Source: Iningainema tapete BLCC-T55
GTDB lineage: Bacteria; Cyanobacteriota; Cyanobacteriia; Cyanobacteriales; Nostocaceae
NCBI RefSeq assembly: GCF_014698965.1
Contig: NZ_JACXAE010000091.1
Coordinates: 1 to 64,000 of the forward strand
DNA: 64,000 nucleotides
Direction: 5' to 3'
In this document: piece after piece, positions 53,754 through 62,506 of the stretch
Numbering within the stretch: position 1 is the first letter of the stretch
Layout of the letters: each line of letters starts with the position of its first letter
Position numbers and translations under genes: made by a program
Notes under the pieces: generated by a model
The model's database searches: none
What the model saw: the letters and a program-made list of their open reading frames with translations, nothing else
What the model was told of the DNA's origin: nothing

Positions 53754-53787
53754 CAATCCAAAATCCAAAATCTAAAATCCAAAATCC
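53754..53787. repeat. short tandem heptamer repeat (CCAAAAT)
   Basis: Four to five tandem copies of a 7-bp unit (CCAAAAT with one CTAAAAT variant). It lies directly before the first CRP-domain kinase gene, whose ribosome-binding AGAGGAG follows. Confidence 0.8.
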
Positions 53788-53802
53788 TTCAGAGGAGTTG
53801 CC

Positions 53803-55206
53803 ATGCTGCACGATCCCAACCAGATGACACTGTTTCCCAAGTTGCCCGATGAAGCTTTAGAAGAAATCAAGCAGCATGGTACTGAAATTAAACTTGCTGC
53901 GGGTGAAGTGCTGTTTAATGAAGGTGAATCAAACTACAACTTTCATGTTGTTTTAGAAGGCGAAATTCAGATTACAAAGCTTGTCGGTAGCGAGAAAAAA
54001 CTATTGGCTATTCATCGCCGGGGCGAATTTATGGGTGAACTTTCGATGTTAACTGGTTCGGGTTCAATAGCCACTGCTTCTGCAATATCACCCAGTCGCG
54101 TTGTGCAAATTGACATCGACACCTTTAAACATATCATTGCCGAATGTTCGCCGATCGCTGACGTGATTCTGACAGCTATGGCTGGGCGAACCAAAGATGT
54201 GGAAGCGCAATTGCGGCAACAAGAAAAGATGGCGGCGTTGGGTAAAATGTCAGCAGGGCTTTCCCACGAATTGAATAACCCAGGGGCTGCGGCGCAACGG
54301 GCTGCTAGCCAATTGCGCGAGAATTTTCAAAACATGCAGGCTCTGACTTTGCAGCTAAATTTACTATCTAAAGAGCAAATAAAATTCATTAATGACATTC
54401 AATCTCAAGCAACAAAACACGCTTGTAGCTACTCCAAACTTAACCCTCTCGATCAAAGTGACAAAGAAGACGAAGTTACAGACTGGCTTGAAGATCATCA
54501 AATAGATAATGGTTGGAAATTTGCTCCTACATTGGTAAATGGTGGAATAGACGCTTCATCACTAGATTTGATTGCTGACAAGATTCCCGTTGAGTGTCTG
54601 AGTAGCGTAATTACTTGGCTAGAGTCAACACTCGCATCCTACGGACTAATCCACGAAATTGAGCAGAGTACTACCAGAATTGCCAAGTTGGTGAAAGCAA
54701 TTAAAGGCTATTCCTATATGGATCAAGCCCCGTTGCAAGAAATAGATATACATGAGGGAATTGAGAATACCCTGCTGATCCTTCATCATCGTCTCAAGAA
54801 GGGAGTTATAGTTAAGCGGGAATACGATCAAACTTTGCCGCGCATCAACGCTTATGCTAGTGAACTAAATCAAGTGTGGACAAATTTGATTGATAATGCT
54901 ATTGATGCTATGGATGGCAAGGGAGATTTGACGATTCGCACGCTTAGAGAAAATAACTGCCTGATTGTCGAAATTGCTGATACTGGTATGGGTATTCCCC
55001 CAGAGATTCAATCTCGGATTTTTGAGCCATTTTTTACTACTAAAGGTGTGGGTAAAGGCACTGGCTTAGGTTTAGAAATTACTTACCGCATTGTTGTGAA
55101 TAGACATCATGGCGATATCTATTTTGATTCAAAACCTGGTGATACAAGCTTTCGAGTGCGGTTGCCGATTCAACATGATAGTGACTCGTGTAAACATGTT
55201 GGTTAA
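53803..55206 (+). CDS. sensor histidine kinase with N-terminal CRP-type domain (1)
   Basis: A 467-residue soluble kinase. Residues about 10-125 are a cyclic-nucleotide-binding-like domain (GEVLFNEGESNYNFHVVLEGEI, FMGELSMLTG). The phosphate-binding Arg expected after GEL..L is replaced: SGSIATASA has Ser in that place, so cNMP binding is doubtful. The H-box is GLSHELNNP with His155. The catalytic domain has NQVWTNLIDNAIDAM (N-box), ADTGMGIPPE (G1), KGTGLGLEI (G2). It is paralogous to the next gene across its whole length and probably phosphorylates the receiver of the flavoprotein fusion upstream. No membrane span is present. Confidence 0.93.
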   Translation: MLHDPNQMTLFPKLPDEALEEIKQHGTEIKLAAGEVLFNEGESNYNFHVVLEGEIQITKLVGSEKKLLAIHRRGEFMGELSMLTGSGSIATASAISPSRVVQIDIDTFKHIIAECSPIADVILTAMAGRTKDVEAQLRQQEKMAALGKMSAGLSHELNNPGAAAQRAASQLRENFQNMQALTLQLNLLSKEQIKFINDIQSQATKHACSYSKLNPLDQSDKEDEVTDWLEDHQIDNGWKFAPTLVNGGIDASSLDLIADKIPVECLSSVITWLESTLASYGLIHEIEQSTTRIAKLVKAIKGYSYMDQAPLQEIDIHEGIENTLLILHHRLKKGVIVKREYDQTLPRINAYASELNQVWTNLIDNAIDAMDGKGDLTIRTLRENNCLIVEIADTGMGIPPEIQSRIFEPFFTTKGVGKGTGLGLEITYRIVVNRHHGDIYFDSKPGDTSFRVRLPIQHDSDSCKHVG

Positions 55207-55218
55207 ATGATATTGAAC

Positions 55219-55248
55219 CACAGATAAACACAGATGAACACAGATAAA
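55219..55248. repeat. short tandem repeat (CACAGATAAA/CACAGATGAA)
   Basis: Three copies of a 10-bp unit, CACAGATAAA, CACAGATGAA, CACAGATAAA, lie in the spacer between the two histidine kinase genes. This is another common cyanobacterial short repeat class. Confidence 0.75.
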
Positions 55249-55287
55249 TACTCATAAAAATCTGTAGTTAATTTTGAAAATAAACTT

Positions 55288-56715
55288 ATGCTTGACATAG
55301 ACACTTTACGCCAAGTACCAATCTTTTCTAAATTACCTAATGAACGATTGCAATGGCTTTTGCAAGAGGGTAAAGAGGTATGGTTAAAGCCTGGTGAAAT
55401 CCATCGTCATGAAGGCGATCGCGCCGATCATGTTTTTGTTCTATTGGAAGGAAGTGTGCGGATAACGCAAAAAGTTGCTAATCAAGATATTTTGTTAGCA
55501 AATTACGAGGCAAAAACGCTGTATGGAGAATTACCCGTGTTGATGGGTAAGGAATACTTTTGGGCAAGTGGGCGTGCTGTGACTCGTTGCCAAATTTTGG
55601 AATTGCCCAACGCAGTTTTTTGGGACATGCTTTCTAGTTGTAATTGTGTGATGACAACGATTCTGCGCACAATGGCACAACGAGTGCGAGCGCTGGAGTC
55701 GATGTCTCAGCATCGAGAAAAGTTGGTAGCATTAGGCACTTTAGCAGCAGGACTGGCACACGAGTTGAATAATCCTGCTTCTGCCAGTCGTAGAGCAGCC
55801 GGACAATTACGAGAGACGGTGCAGGTGTTGCAACCACTGACAATTAAGTTAAATCAGCAACAAATGACTTGCGCCCAAAAAGCGTTTTTAGCTCAGTTGC
55901 AAAAAGATGTTGTCGCTAGTGCGAAAAATGCCCCAAAACTTGATCCCCTAGAAGAGAGCGATCGCTCTGATGAACTCACCGCTTGGTTAGATGCACAGGA
56001 CATAATCGATGGTTGGAAACTCGCTCCTGTATTAGTAACAGCGGGATTGGATCTAACTTGGCTAGAAAATGTTAAGGAAAATGTAGGCGACTCATTGCTT
56101 AATAATGTCCTCTCTTGGATAGGGGTAACTCTACAAGAAATGGGATTGTTAGACGAAATCGAGCATTGTACTGACCGTATTTCTACTTTAGTAGAGGCTG
56201 TCAAAGATTACTCGTACATGGATCAAGCACCTCTACAGGAAATAGATGTCCATGACGGAATAGAAAGTACTTTAACAATCTTAAGTAACAAAATCAAGCA
56301 CTCTAACGTAGTTATAAACCGCGAGTATGGGTGTGACATACCACAACTTTACGCCTATGGCAGAGAACTCAACCAGGTGTGGACGAATTTGATTGATAAT
56401 GCCATTGATGCTCTTAACGAGATGGGGACAGATGTTGATCTCCCAATCCAAAATCCGCAAATTTGGATTCGTACTAGTTGCGATCTCGACGAATTAATTG
56501 TAGAAATAGCTGATAATGGTCCTGGTATTCCACCAGAAATTCAATCCCACATTTTCGAGCCATTTTTCACCACTAAAGGAGTGGGTGCGGGAACAGGATT
56601 AGGTTTACACATCGCTTATCGCATTATTGTTGGACAGCATCAAGGCGATATTCGTCTTTTCTCTCAACCTGGGGATACAAGGTTTCAGGTACGTCTGCCG
56701 TGTAAATTGGGGTAG
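55288..56715 (+). CDS. sensor histidine kinase with N-terminal CRP-type domain (2)
   Basis: A 475-residue paralogue of the preceding kinase. The CRP-like domain is at about 8-125 (GEIHRHEGDRADHVFVLLEGSV, LYGELPVLMG), again without the cyclic-phosphate Arg (KEYFWASG instead). The H-box is GLAHELNNPASASRRAA with His158. The ATPase has NQVWTNLIDNAIDAL, ADNGPGIPPE and GAGTGLGLHI. A region DQAPLQEIDVHDGIE is almost identical in both kinases. The two arose by duplication and differ mainly in the sensor. They are 81 bp apart on the same strand and probably co-transcribed. It could form heterodimers with its neighbour, which is inference. Confidence 0.93.
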   Translation: MLDIDTLRQVPIFSKLPNERLQWLLQEGKEVWLKPGEIHRHEGDRADHVFVLLEGSVRITQKVANQDILLANYEAKTLYGELPVLMGKEYFWASGRAVTRCQILELPNAVFWDMLSSCNCVMTTILRTMAQRVRALESMSQHREKLVALGTLAAGLAHELNNPASASRRAAGQLRETVQVLQPLTIKLNQQQMTCAQKAFLAQLQKDVVASAKNAPKLDPLEESDRSDELTAWLDAQDIIDGWKLAPVLVTAGLDLTWLENVKENVGDSLLNNVLSWIGVTLQEMGLLDEIEHCTDRISTLVEAVKDYSYMDQAPLQEIDVHDGIESTLTILSNKIKHSNVVINREYGCDIPQLYAYGRELNQVWTNLIDNAIDALNEMGTDVDLPIQNPQIWIRTSCDLDELIVEIADNGPGIPPEIQSHIFEPFFTTKGVGAGTGLGLHIAYRIIVGQHQGDIRLFSQPGDTRFQVRLPCKLG

Positions 56716-56742
56716 GAGTAACAAGCAAAAGTGAGGATAGCT

Positions 56743-56874
56743 ATGGGAACAAATTTAGAAGAAATATTAAAACAGTTGCCACCAGAAAGACGGAAGAAAA
56801 TTGAAGAGCGTTCTGCTGAACTTATTGCAGAGGAAATGACGCGACAGCGAATAAGACAAGCACTTAATATCTAA
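56743..56874 (+). pseudogene. truncated XRE/HigA-type antitoxin N-terminus
   Basis: A 43-codon frame with the N-terminal helix of a common antitoxin family: LEEILKQLPPERRKKIEERS and AELIAEEMTRQRIRQALNI, then TAA. In complete members this runs on into the helix-turn-helix (LTQEQLA..), which is missing here, and no partner toxin is present. A ribosome-binding GAGGATAG precedes the ATG. I read it as the truncated remnant of an antitoxin gene. Confidence 0.6.
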
Positions 56875-56883
56875 GAAGTAAAT

Positions 56884-57846
56884 ATGCAAACAGCTATGCA
56901 AACTAAACAACTGGGAAACTCTGACCTGAAAATAACCCTGATTGGATTTGGTGCTTGGGCGATTGGGGGTGCTGGTTGGTCATTTGCTTGGGGTTCTCAA
57001 GACGATCAAGACTCAATCGCTGCTATTGAGCGAGCCATCGACCTTGGTATAAACTGGATTGACACTGCTGCTGTTTACGGGTTGGGTCACTCTGAGGAAA
57101 TGGTCGCTCAAGCACTTAAAGGAAAATCACAGCGTCCTTATATCTTTACCAAGTGTTCGCAAGTCTGGAACGAAAAGGGCGAGGTTAGTACTGTCCTCAA
57201 AGCCGAATCAATTCGCCGTGAAGTCGAAGATAGCTTGCGAAGACTGAAAATTGACGTTATCGACCTTTACCAAATCCACTGGCCCAATGCTGATATTGAA
57301 GAGGGCTGGACTACGTTAGCGGAACTGCAAAAGGAAGGTAAGGTACGCTACATCGGAGTTTCTAATTTCAATGTCGAGCAGATGCGCCGCATTCAGAAAA
57401 TAGCACCGATTACTTCTCTTCAGCCACCCTATTCACTGCTGAAGAGAGACATTGAAGAGGAAATTTTGCCTTTTTGTCAACAGGAAAATATTGGTGTAAT
57501 TAACTACTCACCAATGGCGTCTGGTTTACTTACAGGCGCAATGACGAAAGAAAGGGTAAAAAACTTGCCTGCTGATGATTGGCGACGCCGTAGTGCTAAT
57601 TTCCAAGAGCCACGTCTATCGCGCAACTTGGAACTAGTTGAACTGCTGCGGCAAATTGGACAGCGACACGGGCGTTCCCCAGGTGAAGTAGCGATCGCCT
57701 GGACTTTGCGGCATCCGGCTGTGACAGGTGCGATCGTTGGTGGGCGCAGTGCAGCACAAGTTGATGGCATCATCGGCGCGGCTGACTTTCGTCTGAGCGA
57801 GGAAGAACTCAACGAAATTGAGACGTTCTTGAACCAACACCCTTAG
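56884..57846 (+). CDS. aldo/keto reductase
   Basis: A 320-residue NAD(P)H-dependent oxidoreductase of the AKR superfamily. The TIM-barrel motifs are clear: KITLIGFGAWAIGG, the catalytic Asp in GINWIDTAAVYGLGHSEE with Tyr in AAVYG, Lys in IFTKCSQVW, His in QIHWPNAD, and cofactor-binding GVINYSPMASGLLTG and TGAIVGGRSAAQVDG. The physiological carbonyl substrate is not known; relatives include YajO- and general-stress-type reductases. It is followed by a GNAT and a peroxiredoxin gene with short spacers, so these three may be one transcript. Confidence 0.94.
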   Translation: MQTAMQTKQLGNSDLKITLIGFGAWAIGGAGWSFAWGSQDDQDSIAAIERAIDLGINWIDTAAVYGLGHSEEMVAQALKGKSQRPYIFTKCSQVWNEKGEVSTVLKAESIRREVEDSLRRLKIDVIDLYQIHWPNADIEEGWTTLAELQKEGKVRYIGVSNFNVEQMRRIQKIAPITSLQPPYSLLKRDIEEEILPFCQQENIGVINYSPMASGLLTGAMTKERVKNLPADDWRRRSANFQEPRLSRNLELVELLRQIGQRHGRSPGEVAIAWTLRHPAVTGAIVGGRSAAQVDGIIGAADFRLSEEELNEIETFLNQHP

Positions 57847-57864
57847 GTACTACTAAATTTTTCC

Positions 57865-58314
57865 ATGATACCAACTGAATGTACTCTTCGTAGGGCAAAA
57901 TCTGAGGATACTTGGTCGATTCGATGGCTGGTGCTATCGGCAAAACTTGATCCGACCCAATTACGCTTAGAGCAATTCTGGGTGATAGAATGCGAGGGAC
58001 AATTAGTAGCTTGCGGACAACTACGCAACTTCTCTGGCGCACAAGAACTTGGAAGTTTGGTTGTTGCACCAGCTTGGAGAAGTCGTGGTTTGGCTTCTTT
58101 TCTGACACAGCATCTAATTCAACAAGCTACTCAACCACTGTATTTGGAATGTCTGGGCGATCGATTGGCACAGTTTTACAGTCGCTTTGACTTTGTGCCA
58201 ATTTCCTTCCCAGAATTACCTCAATCTCTCCAGCGTAAGTTTGGAATTTCTCAACTAGGGAAAAGATTATTGAGATTACCTGTGGTATTTATGGAGTATC
58301 AAGGTAGTAGATGA
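57865..58314 (+). CDS. GNAT-family N-acetyltransferase
   Basis: A 149-residue GNAT protein. It has the N-terminal LRRAKSEDTWSIRWLV, the strand WVIECEGQLVACGQL, the acetyl-CoA-binding ELGSLVVAPAWRSRGLASFL (R-x-x-G-L/A loop) and the C-terminal FYSRFDFVPI. This short arrangement is common in cyanobacteria, and the substrate is unknown. It begins 18 bp after the aldo/keto reductase and ends 3 bp before the peroxiredoxin start, so all three are likely one operon. Confidence 0.88.
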   Translation: MIPTECTLRRAKSEDTWSIRWLVLSAKLDPTQLRLEQFWVIECEGQLVACGQLRNFSGAQELGSLVVAPAWRSRGLASFLTQHLIQQATQPLYLECLGDRLAQFYSRFDFVPISFPELPQSLQRKFGISQLGKRLLRLPVVFMEYQGSR

Positions 58315-58317
58315 ATC

Positions 58318-58797
58318 ATGACGAATATACCCCAACGAGGACAACAAGCACCTTTATTCTCAACTATTGATCAAGACGGCAATCAAGTGAGTTTGAGTGA
58401 TTTCCTCGATCAATGGGTTGTCCTCTATTTCTACCCTAAAGATGATACTCCCGGTTGTACTGTTGAAGCTAAAGATTTTACCGAGCTAAGTATTGACTTC
58501 AGCCAATTGGGAGCGAAAATCTTAGGTGTTAGTCCTGATTCACAAAAGACTCATTGTAAATTTATTAACAAGCATAACTTGACCATTACATTATTAAGTG
58601 ACCCAGAACATCAAGTAGCTGAAGCTTACGGCGCGTGGCGATTAAAAAAGTTCATGGGCAAGGAATACATGGGTGTTGAGCGTTCAACTTTCCTCATTGC
58701 ACCTAATCAAACCATTGCCCACACCTGGGCAAAAGTCCAAGCAAAGAATCACGCAATGGCAGTACTAACCCAGTTGCGAGAGTTAACAAAAGTATAA
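58318..58797 (+). CDS. bcp: peroxiredoxin of the BCP/PrxQ type
   Basis: A 159-residue thiol peroxidase. The active site is FYPKDDTPGCTVEA with the peroxidatic Cys47. Other family blocks are FSTIDQDGNQVSLSDF, KILGVSPDS and RSTFLIAPN. Typical PrxQ/BCP has the resolving cysteine five residues later (position 52), but here that residue is Lys; the only other Cys is Cys80 (KTHCKF). It may work as a one-Cys enzyme or use Cys80 or an external thiol. It reduces H2O2 and organic peroxides. It lies 3 bp after the GNAT gene and converges on the aminopeptidase gene with a 4-bp gap. Confidence 0.94.
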   Translation: MTNIPQRGQQAPLFSTIDQDGNQVSLSDFLDQWVVLYFYPKDDTPGCTVEAKDFTELSIDFSQLGAKILGVSPDSQKTHCKFINKHNLTITLLSDPEHQVAEAYGAWRLKKFMGKEYMGVERSTFLIAPNQTIAHTWAKVQAKNHAMAVLTQLRELTKV

Positions 58798-58801
58798 TTA
58801 A

Positions 58802-60664
58802 TCACAAACTACAAGCCTCTCTCAGCCACTCTGCTTCACTTGTTTCCAGGGTAGGAGCTAACTTCTCCACAATAGCTGCATAGTAATTCTCTAGCCACTG
58901 ACGTTGCTTTTGATCTATTTGTTCCAAAGCGATTAGGCGTTTGTCAAAGGGAATGTATATTAAGGGTTCAAAGCCATACCAAGGGGTTTTGGTTTGATCT
59001 GTCTCACCCTGCGTGTCTGGGGTGAGGTTTTTGACTACGTAGAGGTTTTCAATCCGAATTCCGCCCCAACCTGAAGCGTAGAAACCAGGTTCAATGCTTG
59101 TCACCATACCAGGTTCCAATGGTTCAGCAGCACGCTTGCTAATTCCATTTGGTCCTTCATGAACATTTAAGAAAGCACCCACTCCATGTCCTGTACCATG
59201 ACCATAGTCGAGTTCTTCCATCCACATTGCCGAACGGGCAATTCCATCTATTTGGATACCAGTAGCGCCTTTGGGAAACCGTTGCATGGCACAATTAATA
59301 TGGGCTTTTAAAACTGCTGTGTAGCGTAAAACTTGCTCGGAAGTTGGTTCGCCGACAATAATGGTTCTGGTGGCATCTGTTGTACCTCCTAAATACTGCG
59401 CTCCAGAGTCAAGTAGGAAAAATTGACCTGGTGTGAGAAATTGATCGCGACTGGGTGTACCATAGTGGACGATGGAACTGTTGGTTCCACTGCCTGCGAT
59501 CGTATTAAAACTTAAACCTTGGAAGTCGGCTTCTTGTTGATAAAATTGAGCGATCGCACCCGCTACATCAAACTCACTCAAGCGTTTTCCACTTGCCAGC
59601 ATATCCGATATCCACTTCAAGGTGCGCACCTTTGCTCGACTTGCTTTGAGATTCGCCGCCTTCATTTGCTCGACTTCCACCGCATTTTTGCGAGCCTTCA
59701 TCCCTTCAATCGGATTACTAGTTTCCACAATCCGGGCATTGTCTAACAGTTGATATGTACCCATCGTTGTGTGCTTCGGATCTAAAAGTACCCGTTTCTG
59801 GTGCGCTTGTGCAATCAAAGTTTCTGCATATTGTTCATAGGGAAGCAAAGTCACATAACTTTGCAAAGCTTCCCTTGCACCTGCTTCAATGCGCTCTAAA
59901 TTAGTAAATAGAAACGTTCGCTCTTGGGTAATGAGTGAATAAGCAATAAAAACTGGATTGTAAGGAACATCCCAACCGCGTAAGTTAAACAGCCACGCCA
60001 CTTGATCGAGCTTAGTAATGGGGAGGATATCCGTTTTGCTTGATTGCATGGCTTCCCTCACCTTGGCTAGTTTCTGTGCTGTTGTTTCTCCAGTGACTTC
60101 ATCTGGTAAGCCGAATACTTTTGAATTGCCCAAAGCAGGTATAGGTTCAGATTCCACCCAAGGACTTTGGGAACGAACAACATCCACCAAATTTGTTTTC
60201 ACTGACACAAGTTCCACGCTTGCAGATTTCAGTTGCTTTTCAAATGTCCGAAATTGCTCGACTTGGATGGTAAATGGATCGAACCCCAAGCGGAAATGAG
60301 TAGCTTCTTGCCCCAAACTTTCCAAAGTTTCAACTAAAGTTTTATGCTTTTCAAGTCCCAGCTTGGAGATTTGAACTAGAGATAAATCAACTTCTAACTC
60401 TACCTGCTCGTGGTAACGGGAATCAACAAACAACCATGCCCAATCTCGCCCCACCAGCAAATCTCCTGCAGAGCCTGTAAAGCCACTCACCCACATCCGC
60501 CGTTGCCTTGCTTCTGGGAGATACTCATTTAAGTGTTCATCGGCAGAGGGAATCAAGTAAGCGTCCAGATTGTAGTCTTCCATCAGCGCACGTAAATTAC
60601 TCAACTTCGCTTGGAGCGAACTGACAGAGGTAGGAGCAGTTGATAAGTCTAGGGGCGTCATCAA
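58802..60664 (-). CDS. Xaa-Pro aminopeptidase-type M24 metallopeptidase (long form)
   Basis: A 620-residue peptidase of the aminopeptidase P1 class, with two creatinase-N-like domains (about 20-170 and 170-330) and a C-terminal pita-bread domain. Metal-ligand motifs are FLLDSGAQYLGGTTDATRTI (two Asp), GHGTGHGVGAFLNVHEGP (His), SIEPGFY (Glu) and IRIENLYVV (Glu). It removes N-terminal residues from X-Pro peptides and is expected to bind Mn2+ or similar. Length and three-domain form match the cytosolic long forms of bacteria and eukaryotes rather than short PepP. The gene stands alone on this strand. Confidence 0.94.
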   Translation of the reverse strand: MMTPLDLSTAPTSVSSLQAKLSNLRALMEDYNLDAYLIPSADEHLNEYLPEARQRRMWVSGFTGSAGDLLVGRDWAWLFVDSRYHEQVELEVDLSLVQISKLGLEKHKTLVETLESLGQEATHFRLGFDPFTIQVEQFRTFEKQLKSASVELVSVKTNLVDVVRSQSPWVESEPIPALGNSKVFGLPDEVTGETTAQKLAKVREAMQSSKTDILPITKLDQVAWLFNLRGWDVPYNPVFIAYSLITQERTFLFTNLERIEAGAREALQSYVTLLPYEQYAETLIAQAHQKRVLLDPKHTTMGTYQLLDNARIVETSNPIEGMKARKNAVEVEQMKAANLKASRAKVRTLKWISDMLASGKRLSEFDVAGAIAQFYQQEADFQGLSFNTIAGSGTNSSIVHYGTPSRDQFLTPGQFFLLDSGAQYLGGTTDATRTIIVGEPTSEQVLRYTAVLKAHINCAMQRFPKGATGIQIDGIARSAMWMEELDYGHGTGHGVGAFLNVHEGPNGISKRAAEPLEPGMVTSIEPGFYASGWGGIRIENLYVVKNLTPDTQGETDQTKTPWYGFEPLIYIPFDKRLIALEQIDQKQRQWLENYYAAIVEKLAPTLETSEAEWLREACSL

Positions 60665-60731
60665 TGATTGGGTTTGATACTTCGGTTTTTTTATTCTAAC
60701 TAATGAATTAAGTGCGATCGCACTTTTGTTT

Positions 60732-60752
60732 GTAGTAAGGGCTTCAGCCCTT
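60732..60752. repeat. hairpin of the GTAGTAAG family (degenerate copy)
   Basis: GTAGTAAGGGCTTC followed by AGCCCTT forms the stem AAGGGC/GCCCTT. The left arm is the same GTAGTAAG seen at 6392 and 25060, and a matching CCTACTTACT lies 20 bp further on. It sits between the aminopeptidase start and the end of the next minus-strand gene. Confidence 0.5.
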
Positions 60753-60798
60753 AAAACCTTTGCCCTGAAACCTACTTACTAATTGACTAATTATCCCC

Positions 60799-61185
60799 TT
60801 ACTCTGGATTGCTTGCATCAGTTAATTTACCCCAGAGTATATGATCTATATCCTTCTTCGCCACATAGCGATTATTCGCTCCGGCTTTCATATCTTCCCC
60901 TGCAGTAAATGCCTTGCGCTCCGAGTCCATTAAGTCCACATACTTACTACCATGTTCCAAGGGAGCGCCTGTTGGTAGCACCGTAATCTGTTTCATTTCG
61001 TCGCTGGAAAAACCTTTGAGTTGACTATACAACTCCTTAATCTCATAAGCGTTTAGGGGAGATTCTCCTGTTGAAGATCCCTGAAGACCGAAATTTCTAC
61101 CAGGCATTGGCTGGGATTTCAAGTCTTGCTGCCACTCATCAGGCTTTTGATCTGTTGGTTGTCCTTGTTTTTGAGTCTCAGCCAT
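60799..61185 (-). CDS. conserved hypothetical protein
   Basis: A 128-residue hydrophilic protein from the ATG at 61185 (MAETQKQGQPTDQKP); a start eight codons earlier is less likely, since AGGAGAAA lies before this ATG. It contains LNAYEIKELYSQLKGFSSDE, MKQITVLPTGAPLEHGSKYVDL and AFTAGEDMKAGANNRYVAKKDIDHILW. No signal peptide or membrane span is present. I recall similar proteins in other filamentous cyanobacteria but know of no function. Its Gln/Asp-rich N-terminus looks disordered. It is not part of an evident operon. Confidence 0.65.
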   Translation of the reverse strand: MAETQKQGQPTDQKPDEWQQDLKSQPMPGRNFGLQGSSTGESPLNAYEIKELYSQLKGFSSDEMKQITVLPTGAPLEHGSKYVDLMDSERKAFTAGEDMKAGANNRYVAKKDIDHILWGKLTDASNPE

Positions 61186-61209
61186 CGAACATTTCTCCTC
61201 GACTGTCAA

Positions 61210-61545
61210 GTTAAATACACCCCTAGCCTAAACTCGGTTGCTGTGGAAAATACCCTATCCTTGGGCTTAATTCCAATCAATTTTAATTTTTTGGATTAAA
61301 ATGATTTAGTACAAACCAAGTGGCTTTGTAGGAAATTGAAAAAGCTGATTACACAGCAACAGGCGTTGGCGTTAGCGCGATCGCGCTCCGCAGCAATATT
61401 TGAAACATGATGATACTGTGGATGATTTTCTGAGATGCCGTAAGAAAGAAGCGGCTGCCGAAGATGATAAAATGAATAGTGCCTTTGAAACAAAATAAAG
61501 CGCGATTGTTTTCGATAGTTCGGTTCTGATTGCTATTCTCAACAT
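61210..61545. other. intergenic region (336 bp) with a possible coding remnant
   Basis: Divergent spacer between the hypothetical protein and DUF1838 genes. It contains an overlapping GCGCGATCGCGCT palindrome at about 61376-61388. A plus-strand frame ending TAA at 61496-61498 reads HDDTVDDFLRCRKKEAAAED and has no start; its DDFLRxRKxEA pattern recalls antitoxin C-termini. It is too short to call. Confidence 0.35.
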
Positions 61546-62382
61546 ATGAGCTTAACCAAGTCAACTATTACAGATGAGCAGTTTGTCAAGGTGCGCTGTA
61601 GCACTGACAGCCGGACTTATTACTTCGATGCGGTTGGTGCAATGTACGCTCAACCATTAGACGAAGATGAACCCGTTCACCTTTTTGATTTTCTAGGTGT
61701 TGACATCTCCCGGTGCATTCAAGACCAAGCAACTGGACGCTGGATACTATTAAGTCGTAAAATTACGCTCTATCTCGACCCGCAAACAGGACAGGTTTTG
61801 AAGCAGTGGCGCAATCCTTGGAGTGGCGAGACACTTGGAGTGATGCATCGCTCTTACGATTACCAAGAGTTTCCCATTCCACCTCAAATCAAAGCTGACG
61901 TTGCGCCAGAAATTTCCGCTGTTTCCTTGGATTTCAACCTGAAATTACCCAATCCACTGGCAGCAAACCCCAAATTTGCTGACTATTCCCCAGAAAAGTA
62001 CGTCCAATCCGCAGATTCGTACAAATTTATTTTTCCCACCAGGTTGCTAAATCAAGAGGAAAGACCAGAGGATCATCTTGCCGTTGCCCTATCTTACTAC
62101 CGCATGGGACCTTGGGAACCGTGGATGAAAATGAAAGGCAAACCTGGTTTTTTAGTTTTAAATTATACTGGTGCTAAGGTAGATGGCTTTGAAGCCTTGC
62201 CGTCACAACTCAAAAGTCTGATAGAACAACGGATGCCTTTGTATCGAGAAGCACCTAAGTGTAAATTGGAACGGTCGATCGCCACCAGTTGGACTCGGTT
62301 TGAAGAACAATTTGACGCCTGTCTACGTGGCGAAGAGTTCCCATTACCAGCACCAATTGTGGATGAGCCTTGCGTAGGATGA
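61546..62382 (+). CDS. DUF1838 family protein
   Basis: A 278-residue protein of the DUF1838 family, found in cyanobacteria and proteobacteria. Visible blocks are KVRCSTDSRTYYFDAVGAMYA, GWILLSRKITLYLDPQTGQVL as adjacent pieces, QWRNPWSGE, YYRMGPWEPWMKMKGKPGFL and a final region RSIATSWTRFEEQFDACL. Many members have a Tat signal peptide; this one has none and should be cytoplasmic. The function of the family is not established. It is unlinked to its neighbours as far as can be seen. Confidence 0.85.
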   Translation: MSLTKSTITDEQFVKVRCSTDSRTYYFDAVGAMYAQPLDEDEPVHLFDFLGVDISRCIQDQATGRWILLSRKITLYLDPQTGQVLKQWRNPWSGETLGVMHRSYDYQEFPIPPQIKADVAPEISAVSLDFNLKLPNPLAANPKFADYSPEKYVQSADSYKFIFPTRLLNQEERPEDHLAVALSYYRMGPWEPWMKMKGKPGFLVLNYTGAKVDGFEALPSQLKSLIEQRMPLYREAPKCKLERSIATSWTRFEEQFDACLRGEEFPLPAPIVDEPCVG

Positions 62383-62506
62383 TAGGAAAATTTAGTGAAT
62401 GGGATCGCCCATGACTTTATTTTAGGGTAATCCCTAATAACAATCTTTGCTAATCCTGGTTATTTGTTCTATACTATAGCTAGAGATCTTATGTATAGCC
62501 TTAACC

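Noticed and set aside
61360-61498. Frame ending DDFLRCRKKEAAAED... as an antitoxin gene
   Set aside because: There is no start codon and too little sequence to assign it. It is noted only as a possible remnant in the gap entry.
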